Below are positions 43,130 through 53,998 of a stretch of 64,000 nt of DNA, one piece after another. The position numbers and the translations under genes were made by a program. The notes beneath the pieces are model-generated. The model made no database searches. It saw only the letters and a program-made list of their open reading frames with translations, and was not told the DNA's origin. The DNA is from Rhopalosiphum padi. Taxonomy: Eukaryota; Arthropoda; Insecta; Hemiptera; Aphididae. Location of the stretch: the NCBI RefSeq assembly GCF_020882245.1, contig NC_083597.1, positions 60,428,152 through 60,492,151 of the forward strand, written 5' to 3'. Every line of letters starts with the position of its first letter. Position 1 is the first letter of the stretch.

Positions 43130-43362
43130 AGTGTGAGGCATGAAGGCATGGATTCCACCACGGCTCTCTGGTGCATCTGCTCATGCTGTGCTGAGTGCTT
43201 CCTTTAATATGGCTGCCCTGACTCTCTTCTCCTATACCCTATACCCGAGGTCCATAAATCAGCCACGGTCTCGCTGTAGCGTCTTTCGAAAGTTGTTATT
43301 GCCGACCAGCGGGAATAGTCATAGTTCGCACACGCGCCATTATAGTTGAGGCTGCGGTTATA
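43130..43362. other. GC-richer block of unknown origin abutting the mariner end
   Basis: This stretch is distinctly richer in GC than its flanks and stops where the mariner left end begins. Short ORFs cover it on both strands (about 69 codons on plus from 43,140; a minus-strand frame broken by stops). I do not recognise either peptide. It could be a conserved non-coding element, a retro-copy of an RNA, or part of another transposon into which mariner inserted. Confidence 0.3.
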
Positions 43363-43393
43363 AACGAGGTCTCTTCAAAAAGTACCAGAACGA
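43363..43393 (+). repeat. Putative left terminal repeat of the mariner fossil
   Basis: The motif GAGGTCTCTTCAAAAAGTACC follows TA. No matching inverted copy (TTTTTGAAGAGACCTC) was found to the right, consistent with a truncated element. Confidence 0.6.
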
Positions 43394-44200
43394 ATATTAT
43401 TACGGTTAATCTACACAAGATAATATTTTAAATTATAAATAGATGTATTCCCAACATATTAGTTAATATTTTAAACAAAACTCGAAGTCGTTATCCTCAT
43501 CTCAGTTGAATATTACTCGTGATAAATCAAGGAAAATTTATTTCATTCACCATTTTTGATATGCCTGAAATTAATGAAAAACACGCATTTAGTTTAGCTC
43601 GAAACTTGATAAAAATGTAAAAAAAATTATTAAAACTGTTTTTGAAGATAATTTGTTAAGTCATAATGTAACTGAAGATTACCACATTCTGAAAGACCGT
43701 CGATATCCAAAAACAGTGTTGTGGCAATAATTTGCAAAAAAGTTCAAAATTACCCCAGATTAACCGTTCGTTAGTTAGCAAATGAGGCTGGAATCTCAAT
43801 TGAATCTTGTCATGAAATGTTAATGGAACATTTACAAATGAGAAAGATTGCTGCCAAATTTGTTCCACGATTATTAACATTGGAACCAAAGGAAAATTGT
43901 TTAACAACTTGTTAGTATTTTAAAAATCGTTCCGCTGTGTTAATTTCATAAAAAATACATTATCACAGGTGACAAGATACATTGGTTTATGGATACAATC
44001 CGGAATCCAAGTTCCAATTATCTCAGTGGAAATCAAAATTATTCCCTCGGAAGAAAAAAAAATCGCCAAATGAGGTCGAATGTCAAGATAATATTGATTG
44101 TTTTTTTTTTATATTGAAGGTACAGTCCATTATTAATTTATACCCTCGCGGACAATCAGTCGATTAGGGTAAACTGTTTTAGTTACATTTGCATGACTTG
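43363..44200 (+). pseudogene. Decayed mariner-family transposon (transposase fossil)
   Basis: A left end reading CGAGGTCTCTTCAAAAAGTA (from about 43,365), just after a TA, looks like a mariner terminal repeat. An ATG follows at 43,561. Peptide similarity to mariner/SETMAR-type transposases appears in shifting frames: PRLTVR followed by a stop and LANEAGISIESCHEM and MEHLQMRK (about 43,755-43,850), FVPRLLT, then ITGD (43,964 on), then after a frameshift VYGYNPESK, QWKSKLFPRKKKKSPN and a final PRGQSVD ending in a stop at 44,167. ITGD with VYGY marks the first catalytic aspartate block of the DD34D enzymes. The second block (DNAPAH in the family) and the right end are absent, so the copy is 3'-truncated. 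At least two frameshifts and several stops make it inactive. Confidence 0.85.
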
Positions 44201-44685
44201 AAAGATTTTAATACCTTTTATAGGTACCTACCTTATTTATTGATGAAGTTTAACACTACATATATTATGTTAGTAAAATATAATACTATTGAAGTTTAAA
44301 TATTGTGTGTTACAAATTTTACTACTCTTTCAGGTTGTATCGCAGCTTATTTCATATACATTTATATTTTCATCACAGCTTGCATGATGTATATTTATAA
44401 TTTTAATAGTATAAATTTACAGTTTAAATACTAACAATTCAGAGGAGTAAAAATATATCAATTTACAATACTTGGAAAGGTGATTTCTGATAGAAAAGAT
44501 ACTATTTCACTAGTTTATACTTTAGGGTATCAAAAGTAGATAATTTCATACATTTAAAATAATGTTGGTCCTATAGGTAATTTTTTTAAAATTTATATTA
44601 AATGTTGAAAAATAAATATAAAGTTATTCATGCGTAATTTTCTTTCAGTATTTATTTAAAAAATAAATAATACATATAAACGTAT

Positions 44686-44730
44686 TTTTTTTTATAAGTA
44701 TTTGGAGTTATTATTTTGAAAAATCCAATC
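44686..44730 (+). repeat. Short fragment of the same dispersed repeat
   Basis: TTTTTATAAGTATTTGGAG followed by TTATTATTTTGAAAAA matches the segment at 46,867 (TTTTTATAAGTATTTAAAG then TTAGAATTTTGAAAAA). Confidence 0.45.
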
Positions 44731-45170
44731 AAACGTAAAATATGAATTTTTATTCAAACGATTTTTGTCATTTAAAAATAATTTTAGATATTTGACACAT
44801 TTCACTATTATTACAATTATTATTTATTTGCCGATATAATTATATGGATTAATCTACGATGTATCTTGTTAATTCAGTATATAAACCTGCAATATCATAT
44901 TTATTTTGTAATCATTCTACTGAGTAAAAATTTAAAGCTGACTGGAACACCGTATTTTTTTTTAAGATTCACTTATCAGATTAATATGAAGTCCGTGTAG
45001 ACGGTAGTTTATTCATATCCGGATAAATAAAAATAACTTTTCTGACAAAAACGTATAAATAAATAAAAATAAGACACAATCAAAACAAAAAAATAACTGA
45101 CTTACAATATAGTATATTATCAAGACATAGGAACATATAAATTTGCATATACCTATTTCATACTAGTCGA

Positions 45171-45746
45171 TTAGTTGTCTAACCAAATCCGGACATGCAG
45201 TCGACGTAGAACTGTACTTGCCTTTACATTATTGCCACGATCGGCGGCAACGGCCGCAGCATTGGTCTTCACCTTTTCACTTCCGGTGATGACGACTACA
45301 TCGACAACGTCTATAGTATCACGGACGTCCGACGTTTTTGTTGCAGAAGCGGCCACATTGTCATGAAGACTATAACGACGGCTGCAGTGATTCGTCGGAC
45401 ACGTTTCTGATGATGCATACTCAACACCGTTTCGATCGTAAAACCTAACCACAGGAAAGGATTCTTGAGAAAAATTATTATGGTGAATACGACGATCGTG
45501 GTCGCCACTCCCGCGATGTTCCGACGGTTTATCAGTGTTATAGACCGAAACAGTGCGCTTGTCCTTGTCGTCCCGTGGTTGTAGTCTCGGGACCAGTACT
45601 CCGTTTCCTCCACCTACCCTTCCTTTTCTCGTTGTCTTGCCATGTGAAGGACGTTCAGCAATGGCCAACGACTCGAACTTTTTCACCAGCTTAGCCACTG
45701 TAGATTCAGCTGCACCGTGGTTCCGTACACGGAAGCTGGTCGACAT
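45171..45746 (-). CDS. Unidentified gene or 5' coding exon, 191 codons
   Basis: The minus-strand ORF opens MSTSFRVRN at 45,746 in context ATACCATGT and is much richer in GC than its surroundings, which supports real coding. Residues about 15-27 (STVAKLVKKFESL) form a likely amphipathic helix. The rest is polar and charged, rich in R, D, H, S and N, with no membrane segment and few hydrophobic patches, so mostly disordered. I do not recognise the family; the helix loosely recalls short N-terminal helices of large signalling proteins such as RhoGEFs, which is not an identification. The ORF may not be the whole protein. The last residues after NNVK look less coding, and possible donors lie at GTAAAG (45,227) or a GC-type AAAG|GCAAGT (45,221), after which exons would lie further left. 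No later exon was recognised. It could also be a complete intronless small gene. Confidence 0.5.
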   Translation of the reverse strand: MSTSFRVRNHGAAESTVAKLVKKFESLAIAERPSHGKTTRKGRVGGGNGVLVPRLQPRDDKDKRTVSVYNTDKPSEHRGSGDHDRRIHHNNFSQESFPVVRFYDRNGVEYASSETCPTNHCSRRYSLHDNVAASATKTSDVRDTIDVVDVVVITGSEKVKTNAAAVAADRGNNVKASTVLRRLHVRIWLDN

Positions 45747-46404
45747 GGTATAACTGGATAAGTATTATAGAATATATTCTGTGAGAAGAATTCGTTAGCA
45801 AATTGTTCGATGTTCGTAAGATAAATAACAATGAAATAACAAATTCAAATGGTTCACTTGGATACAATACATTAATATTATTGATGTATTACGATTATTT
45901 CAACCAGCTATGTAATAATAAATAATAGTATACAATGATACTATAAATCAATTAATATGTTTATTAATATGTATAAGAATTTCGAAAACCATTTAAGAAG
46001 AATACAAACAAAAATAAAATTACTCAATAAAATGTGTATACATAGGTAGGTAGTTACAATTCATTTACTATTGGCTGTTGCATTGCCGAACACAGGAAAA
46101 ATCACTAAATCACGATAACCTATATAGATACAATTACATCGGTATTGTAAAACCAACTAAAATGTACAAAATATTTAAAAATGTTATAATAACAATTTTG
46201 TCATACTGCACTGATTTCATTATCCTGTAATTTTACTTGCTATAATAAATTCAAAGAACGGTGATAGAAAATATTCTATATTTTGATTAGGATATTTGGT
46301 TTGATATTTTATTGATTTTGCAAGTACGTTAAAACAATTTTTTAAATTCTGAGCGAATTAATTAATTTTACAATGTTGTGATGTCTTATTTTATTTTTTA
46401 TGTG

Positions 46405-47320
46405 TAGGTACACGAAAGCTTCGATTTTCAACTTTGTAAATATTTTTGGATAGAAAATTGAATCTAATTTATACTTTAAAGAAGCCAAAATAAAAGATTC
46501 GCAATCCTTTTTTTATAATCGTGAAAAACAAAAAAAAATTAAAGAAAAACATGCATTTTTACACAAATCCTATTTTTAACAATATCGGTTTCATTTGTTT
46601 AATGTTTCCTTGAGTAAAAATAACCATAGATAATTGAAATTTATACCAAATTTTCATATTATCATTTATATTTACGATCAAATTTTCAAAGTATTTTAAC
46701 TCTTTTTAGCTATTTATAAGCATATAAAAAATTGTCTAGTTTTTTTCCATAAATGTCATAAAAATGCTCGAAAATGTAATATTCATAATACCTTTCATTT
46801 AATATGCTCCTCATAAGTTATTAATTTATCAATTAAAAATTATCAAAAATCTATATTTACAATATATTTTTATAAGTATTTAAAGTTAGAATTTTGAAAA
46901 AAATCTCAAATATATACAAATTACTTATTGTAGCCAAAATTTAATTTTATAGGGAAGATTTGAAAATGTAAATAATACAAAGCTGTTTATAAGTTTTTCA
47001 ACCTAAATAAACAAAAAAAAATCTACCGAAAAGCCAAATAAATTTTTCATGAGCATTTGAAGTTCAAATTTTTATGACATTGAATATTCTGTAAAATAAT
47101 TATTTCTTTTCAAACAATATTTGATATTTTGTTGTATTTCCAAAAAATAACAGTAGATGCTTGAAATTTTCAGCAAATTTTTATATTATAATTTTCATTT
47201 TATGAAAAACCTTTTACTTTTTTTTAACCTATTTGTATATAATAACAATGATTTTGATTTGTTTCGAAATATTCTATGAATTTATTTTTACTGTTTTGCG
47301 GTACTTACAGAAAGATATCA
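46405..47320 (+). repeat. Dispersed repeat family, copy B (longer, with internal duplication)
   Basis: Collinear with copy A through AGCTTCGATTTT, GAATCTAATTTATACTTT, TTATAATCGTGAAAAACAAA, AGTTTTTTTCCATAAATGTC and CTCGAAAAT. Two internal segments about 530 bp apart also resemble each other. TAACCATAGATAATTGAAAT starts near 46,621 and TAACAGTAGATGCTTGAAAT near 47,149, each followed by CAAATTTT-ATATTAT and more. Two copies of ATAAGTATTT/ATGAGCATTTGAAGTTCAAATTTT-like sequence lie at about 46,867 and 47,043. No ORF. Confidence 0.6.
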
Positions 47321-49101
47321 TTATATTTTGAGTTCTATAAGTTAATATAATATGGTATAAATACATATTATTTTTATAATTGAATAATAATATGATAAAT
47401 GTGATATTTTCGAAAAAAATATATCAACTTACAAAGGTAAAATAATTAATAAATTACTTAAATAGCTATCGTAAAAAACATTAAGTGATTATTTTAGTAA
47501 ACCGTTTCTGTTCATGATCACTTTTCGTATTGAATTCAAGTTTAACACACCCATAAGATCATAGTAATTCACCTGATATCTTAATGTACAGTAGAGCGGT
47601 ATCCATTTGCCTACCTTTTTTTGTAAATAGATGTAAAAGAATTAGATTCTTTATTAAGAACTAAAATAAATATTAATTTTAAAAAAACGTACTTGGTTAA
47701 TACGCTTACTTGATAAATTGAGTCCAACTATTAAATTATGGACAGACAATGGTTATTTAAAAATGAAATTATGAGTTAATGTATCTTTAAATCTTTTTTA
47801 TAATAATTATTATTATTTATTCGTGTTTGAGACACGTATCTATTTTAAATCCTTTAACTATCCTATCATGGTGAACTGCACAATATAAGTCACACACTAA
47901 TATTCTGTACTGTCATTCAAATACACATACGTCACTATGTCAGGATGGTGTATGCGCGTCTATTAATTTAGGTACAACCTTATTCAAACTATACATCGGT
48001 TACCATTAATTTAATTTTGTTTTTTTTCATTATCATTCATTATTAAATTATAACAATGGACACAACAATACAACTAAACTTAAATTATATACATAATACA
48101 CATTGTATGAGACAAAACAAAATAAATATGAATAAAAACATTTTTGAAACTCGCATGTGTAATTTTATTTTAGATTCTCAGTGAAATGAAGAAGTTATTG
48201 GTTTTTCAATTACGTTGTTTATGTAAATAATTGTTCGGTTATTATAAATTCTTTATGATTCAAACATTTTCATATAGTTTACTATCGATTGGACATTGAA
48301 CACAGATGGTACTTTAAACATGAAATTTTTAGTTTCTCAATAGTGTTTAGGATAATATAAAAAAGTTGAAAGAACAAATAAATTATATTTATATTGGTTC
48401 TATTTTGAGTAACGTAAACTTGTGAAATTGAAAGAATACTACACGTCATATTAAATTAAATAACCAAAATATATGGTTAATAATAATGTATTTATTTTAA
48501 TTAAGCAGCTTATCAATAGTTATAACAATTTTAAGAAATATGTGTATAATATCGTATAATATTGTTGTTTACGAATTACTACGATACCATTGACAGTCAT
48601 ATTTTTGAAGTAATATATTTATTACACTTGGTTGACTACGAAAATGTCAAACAAAATTCATTAATTTAGTACATTAATTACACTTAACTGATCAGTTATT
48701 TTTAAGTATTTTTAATTAAATTATACGTGTTATACTGACATTTAGTTAATTCATTCCAACAAGATAATAATGTTATATGTAAACTGTACAGTTTATTTTT
48801 ATCAAAGGTAATCTGACCTAACGTACTGCCCGAGAACAGACATATTATTTCAAAAAAACAAAATGACTTCAATTATTTTAAATAAACATAATGTGTGTAA
48901 TTACATCGTTATCAATGTACAGCTAATATTAAAATATAGCTCCACTATACTAAAACATTTTTTATATTATTATTACAATATCTATTCATAACAAACTGGT
49001 TTTTTAATTAATCAAAGTTATTGTTGGACACATACTAATATTTAAGTAAGTTGCGTGATTAATTTAGAACGAATAAAACAAATCTTATTTTTCCTCATTT
49101 C
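47321..49101. other. AT-rich gene-free DNA
   Basis: Nothing supported. AGATTCTCAGTGAAATGAAG near 48,172 could be a fragment of an interspersed repeat. Confidence 0.5.
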
Positions 49102-49303
49102 TTAAATTTTTATTTTTTTATGTAAAATTATATGATTTCCAACCACAAATATTTTATTTAAATGGGTTTTTCCCTCAGTGGTATAAATAATTTTTGTCCT
49201 TTTTACTTCAAAATTATTAAATTCAAACCATTTTATAGTAAATCTTTCGTCAATTTTTAAACGAGAGCAATCTTTGATCGTTGTACGACCAGAATGAAAC
49301 ACT
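49102..49303 (-). CDS. Weak candidate 3'-terminal coding exon, unidentified
   Basis: A minus-strand frame of 66 codons (FHSGRTTIKDCSRL...) ends at a TAA at 49,102. Directly upstream is a good acceptor: a T-rich run ending ATTTTTAG at 49,304. The peptide mixes charged and hydrophobic residues in a protein-like way (GRTTIKD, KWFEFNNFEVKR, TTEGKTH) and is not a simple AT-rich ORF. I do not recognise it. Upstream exons would lie to the right. There is no clear poly(A) signal just past the stop. It could be a fragment of a decayed transposon. Confidence 0.3.
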
Positions 49304-49329
49304 CTAAAAATTAAATATAAATGTCATCG

Positions 49330-49760
49330 TCCTTCTAAATGTAAGTTCAAGCCGTTGAGGTGAGGCGTACGTGTTATTAAATTAAGTACGGCGATACACA
49401 TTGTATGAAAAATAATGGATATTCGAGTACAAAATTAACCATGAATGAAAACGTAAGAAGTTGTATGCGAGACAATGTATAGAGCGGCATGAACATCACG
49501 CAGGTCCCAATAGTCCTATCGTATAGGAATTGTAGTCTTATCCCAGTGACGAAGGTTGACGCACTTTTATGTATATGCGTATACCTGTATAGTTTAAGAA
49601 TTGTTTGTCCCCAGTGATACACGTCTCTACACCTGAACGTGCATTTCCATTCTTATCCGGGAGGTTGTTTCTAGTTATTTCCCTCGAATGAGTATTACGT
49701 GTTATTACCCAATAAAACAAAAGGTGAATACGCATGTGAATCTAAAGCCGTTTTAAACGG
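49330..49760. other. GC-richer interval with overlapping minus-strand frames, unassigned
   Basis: Two overlapping minus-strand frames (49,377-49,622 and 49,538-49,735) occupy an interval of more balanced composition. Neither peptide is recognisable. It lies just upstream, on the minus strand, of the candidate exon at 49.1 kb. GT-containing junctions such as TCAG|GTGTAG and ACAG|GTATAC are present but not decisive. Confidence 0.25.
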
Positions 49761-51635
49761 TCCATTGTCTTTCGACTTTTTGTGTCTTCATACAATATTT
49801 TAGATTCAAATCTGATGACATTATTATAAGGTCTACCTACCGAGTTAATTTACATCACAATACTTTTTATAACCATTTTGTTGTGATTAATTTTAGTATA
49901 TCCTGTTTAATTTATTAGATGATTGATGACATTCTATTTTAAACTTACACGTTTATTATAACAGTAATATTCTATAAAGATTAAATAACAATAAAAAAAA
50001 AAATATTATATTATATAAATATTTTATAAAAATTATTAATATACGCATTTAAAAATTAGTCTATAGCAATATAATATTAATAGGTATACAAATTGATGTT
50101 CTATTGATATACCTACTTATAATACAGAACATTGTTTTTACCGATAAGTTTCTATTGAAGTAGTCTGAATTAACATAAAAATGTAAATAATTGATTAAAA
50201 AGCTATATCACTATAATATTATTGAATGCTTACTTTCTATTTTTTTTATAAATTTCTGACTCATACTGGGTACAAGATTTTATCATAATTTTATCGTCGC
50301 TTTATAATATTTTGCTATGTATTACTACGCTGCTCGGTGTGAACAAAGCGATATGTGTTCTAAATATTAAAAATATTTATGCTCCATAATGCGTCTTATA
50401 AATATGTTTTATTAAATTGAAAAAAACGACTTTAATTTTTTAATATTATGAAATGAAGTTAAGTAAACATACTAAAACATTCCGATTTTGCCAATGCTAT
50501 TTTAAAAACAAAATGAAAACCTTTAGTTAACTGAAAACTTCTACAGAAAAATAGATCTATCTTAAGTAGTTTTATGATGGAGAAAAACAAACATAAATAT
50601 TTAGTTGATTTAGTTCTGGGTAAATAATCCTAACAGGAGTGCATTATCACTTGCGAAGAAATAAAAGTTCAAACTTTTTTGTTAACCGTTAAAATCAAGG
50701 ATTCATTGTCATCATAACTATTTCATAACATTATACCACTAAATCTCTACCAGTTTACATAAAAGTTTTTCATGACTAAAAATATTTTATTCTAGTTTAT
50801 AACTTGTAATCGGTACGTTACTGTTTACTCCATTAAACGGAATAAAATCACTGATCATAATCACATAACAAGCTCGTACTTGTGATAAATAAGTATAGTT
50901 TGATTGAAAAATGTACCAAACGAAAAATATATGTATATAATTTATTTTAATGTATTTATAATTAATTGAATCTTATGATAAATAAACAATAAACTATAGT
51001 TACTATAATATTTTTACACAGTACTTGTTTTCATTATACTAATATGGATATTCAAATAATTATTTATAAATTATATTGATATAAACATCCTATATTAGGA
51101 TTATGACGAGGTGCACTTTACACCTAATATATATTATGGATGAAATTTATATATTTTCAAATAATTTTAGGTAGTATACACATTTACTCGTATATTTCTA
51201 CAGATAATTAAATACTATTTAAAGAACGGATACAGGGTTAAAAAGGAAGAGAGAGCGCTCGCTTCTTAAATTGTACTTTTTTATATTGATATATTTTCGA
51301 TTACAATATAATTATAAAATTAATATATAATAACTCTTAATATAATCTAAATTAAATTTATAAACATATGAAATTAATTTTTACCAAAAACCTATTGATC
51401 ATTTAATTAATTTTGTACTTTAAATGTTATATTTTAATTTCTATCACTCATTGGTATTGAGTTATTAATAGAAAACTACAGTTAATATTACTTTTTTGAA
51501 TTTGTTTTTTTTTCTATTTACATCATACATACAATTCATTTTTACGATCGAAGTTACTATCGTTACTGCTTGAAAGTATGTCTTTTATTTTTAAAATAAG
51601 TACACTGCAAGGATCCAATATAACTTTTATTGTAA

Positions 51636-51637
<2 letters not shown>

Positions 51638-51674
<37 letters not shown>
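51638..51674. repeat. (AT)n microsatellite, 37 bp
   Basis: The longest pure AT dinucleotide run noted in the window. Confidence 0.93.
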
Positions 51675-51677
<3 letters not shown>

Positions 51678-51873
51678 TGAATTTTTAAAGCACACTCACA
51701 ACTTTTTGCTTTAATCATACATTTATTTGGAAAAGATACTAGATATGATCAAGAAAAATATCTCAAATGTCAGCAGATAAATGAAAATAGAATCTGAAAT
51801 TAAATTACCAACCTCCATTAATAATACGCTCTAATGGATGAAATCGCAAAAATGATTTGATCCTAAAAAAACG

Positions 51874-51892
51874 ATCGAGTCGAAAACTCGAT
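51874..51892. repeat. Perfect 7-bp hairpin ATCGAGT/ACTCGAT
   Basis: The arms are separated by five bases (CGAAA). The hairpin lies in a slightly GC-richer stretch (about 51,760-52,020) with no ORF. Confidence 0.6.
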
Positions 51893-52729
51893 GGATATGA
51901 AGTAAATCCAGCGATGACCAGGTTTTTCTAAGATTTTCACACTGCATAACACTTTACGCACTTGCGAATGGTGCACAAATGCGGTTTAATCAAAATTCAT
52001 TAAAAATTTGACTTTCCTTTGTTTCAGTAAAAAAAACATCATTGAAATAAAAATAAAAATAAATTATCATTTTAATTATAAATCATTATTAATTAGGTAA
52101 TTAATAATGATATTAATTTATTATAATTATTTTTTTTTTTTTAATATACGATCTATATTCTATACATTTTTTTTAGTAAAATAAGCATAATTTTTTGTTT
52201 TTAATTTTAACGTATAAGCTTGAGAATAAGCCACTCTACACATTATCGATACTTAAATGATAATGAAATATTACAAGCGGATTTTGGTGGTTTATGACTG
52301 ATAAGCAGTAACAATGCTACGAGTCTTCTATCATTTGCATATGAAAATCGAAAAGGATAGCAATATTTGTGACAACTAATAAATTTTGACACGTTTGTAC
52401 CATACTGATTGAATGAGAAAGTCTGTGAAATGAATTTTTGAAATCTGAATCATATGAATCTTTTTCATTCTTGTATAATGGATTAGAATTTTCAGATGAA
52501 AAGTTCTCGAACTCACAATATGTGAAGTTTTAAATTCATAAATATAAAATGGACATACTTGTATATTGAATTCATCGCACTCATTCCACGCCCACTATAA
52601 TATTATATAGTGTCTGACAATAATAAATACAAATAAAAAAATTGGGTTTTTGTGAAAACTGTTTTCTGTGAGCATTGCCGAGTTCATAAAAATGCATGAA
52701 CTTTTCTTTCAAAAGATTATACATACGCA

Positions 52730-52990
52730 TGTGTGCCTAAGGGAATCTCCAATATCCCAATAATGCGGGGATGATTCGAAACGGGGAGCAAGAAAAAAGA
52801 AGACCGAGAGAAGAAAAAAACGTACTTGATCGATTTCGCGCGACGTGTAGAAAAACTCCCAATGTGTATTATAGTTCATTTCACCTCCCGTCCATTACAT
52901 CGTTGACATACCCGAAATTCCCAAAAGGTATGCTATGAGTATTAAGATATATAACCGCAACTCTCATAGTCACATGTTTACAATAAATGT
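52730..52990. other. GC-richer non-coding interval
   Basis: It includes GATCGATTTCGCGCGACGTG and a purine-rich run AGAAGACCGAGAGAAGAAAAA. No ORF of useful length. A candidate regulatory or promoter sequence only. Confidence 0.25.
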
Positions 52991-53802
52991 CCTCATTTAT
53001 TTTTTAAACATTTCTTGTGAATAATAAGAATAGTAAGAACGCAATACGCTAGTCAGTCGGACATCATAATAATAGTAATGACGCAATTATGACTACTCCT
53101 GAGAAAGGTTCCAAGTTCATTTTTTACCTTATTCACATTGACAAATGTATTCAAAGATATTATCTTTATGTGTATATATATAACCCTTATTATATATACA
53201 AATAAACATATATATATTTTTTGTTCTTTTCAAAGAATATGGATAAAAAATGTTCTGGGCGTTTATAACGTATATCCAATTGTATACCACTATAAAGGAT
53301 TTCACATAACTTTCAAAATGAAATGGCGTATTTTACATTTTCTGATCATTTTATTCAAATGTGCAAGTAGACCAAATTTATAGATCGAACAACACTGTTT
53401 ACAGAGATGTAATAGAACAAAATAATATATTTGCTTCACTCACTTTTTTTATTTAAACATTTTTTTATTAACGAATATAGTATACAATTTGTAATACCAT
53501 AATACACATAATATATCTTTTTAATTTAACTAAGATTTTATTTTAAAAATTTAAAAAATAAACCTTGCTGTTATATTTCTTTATTATAGAAATGTGTTTA
53601 TATATGTTTGCATATTAATGGTAATACACTAATACATGTTTATTTTAAAGTTTAGAATCTGTAATTATTATTAAAATAAATATGCATAAATATATTATAA
53701 GGCTTGACATAGGTACATGATAAAAGTAGTCACCCAATACTTTATAACTTGTTTAAGTTAAATTTAAAATTTACCTATATATAATATATATATGTGTGTG
53801 TT

Positions 53803-53876
53803 TTAATTGAGTTTTAAATCTCTACACCACTTCTTCTTAAAACGACGAGGAGGATTACCAAGGATGGTGTCGGACC
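53803..53876 (-). CDS. Weak candidate short terminal exon, unidentified
   Basis: On the minus strand a good acceptor (TTTCTGCTCTAG, AG at 53,878-53,877) leads into 23 codons reading SDTILGNPPRRFKKKWC and RDLKLN, then a stop at 53,803. The island is GC-richer than its flanks. The plus strand over the same stretch also has a 63-codon frame, so strand is not certain. I do not recognise either peptide. Confidence 0.25.
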
Positions 53877-53998
53877 CTAGAGCAGAAATGATTGGTTTGG
53901 AATGGTTTGTCAATCGGGAGCGGAATCCTTTATATAGGATTTTGGCTTTCTTCTATCGTAAAAAAAAATCGATTCTAATTTTATTTTATATGATATAA

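Larger units (their letters stand above)
49761..52729. other. AT-rich DNA with AT microsatellite
   Basis: No supported gene. The microsatellite and hairpin are listed separately. Confidence 0.55.

Noticed and set aside
45175..45753. Plus-strand and alternative minus-strand frames over the 45-kb block
   Set aside because: The long minus frame explains the composition best; the others are shadows.
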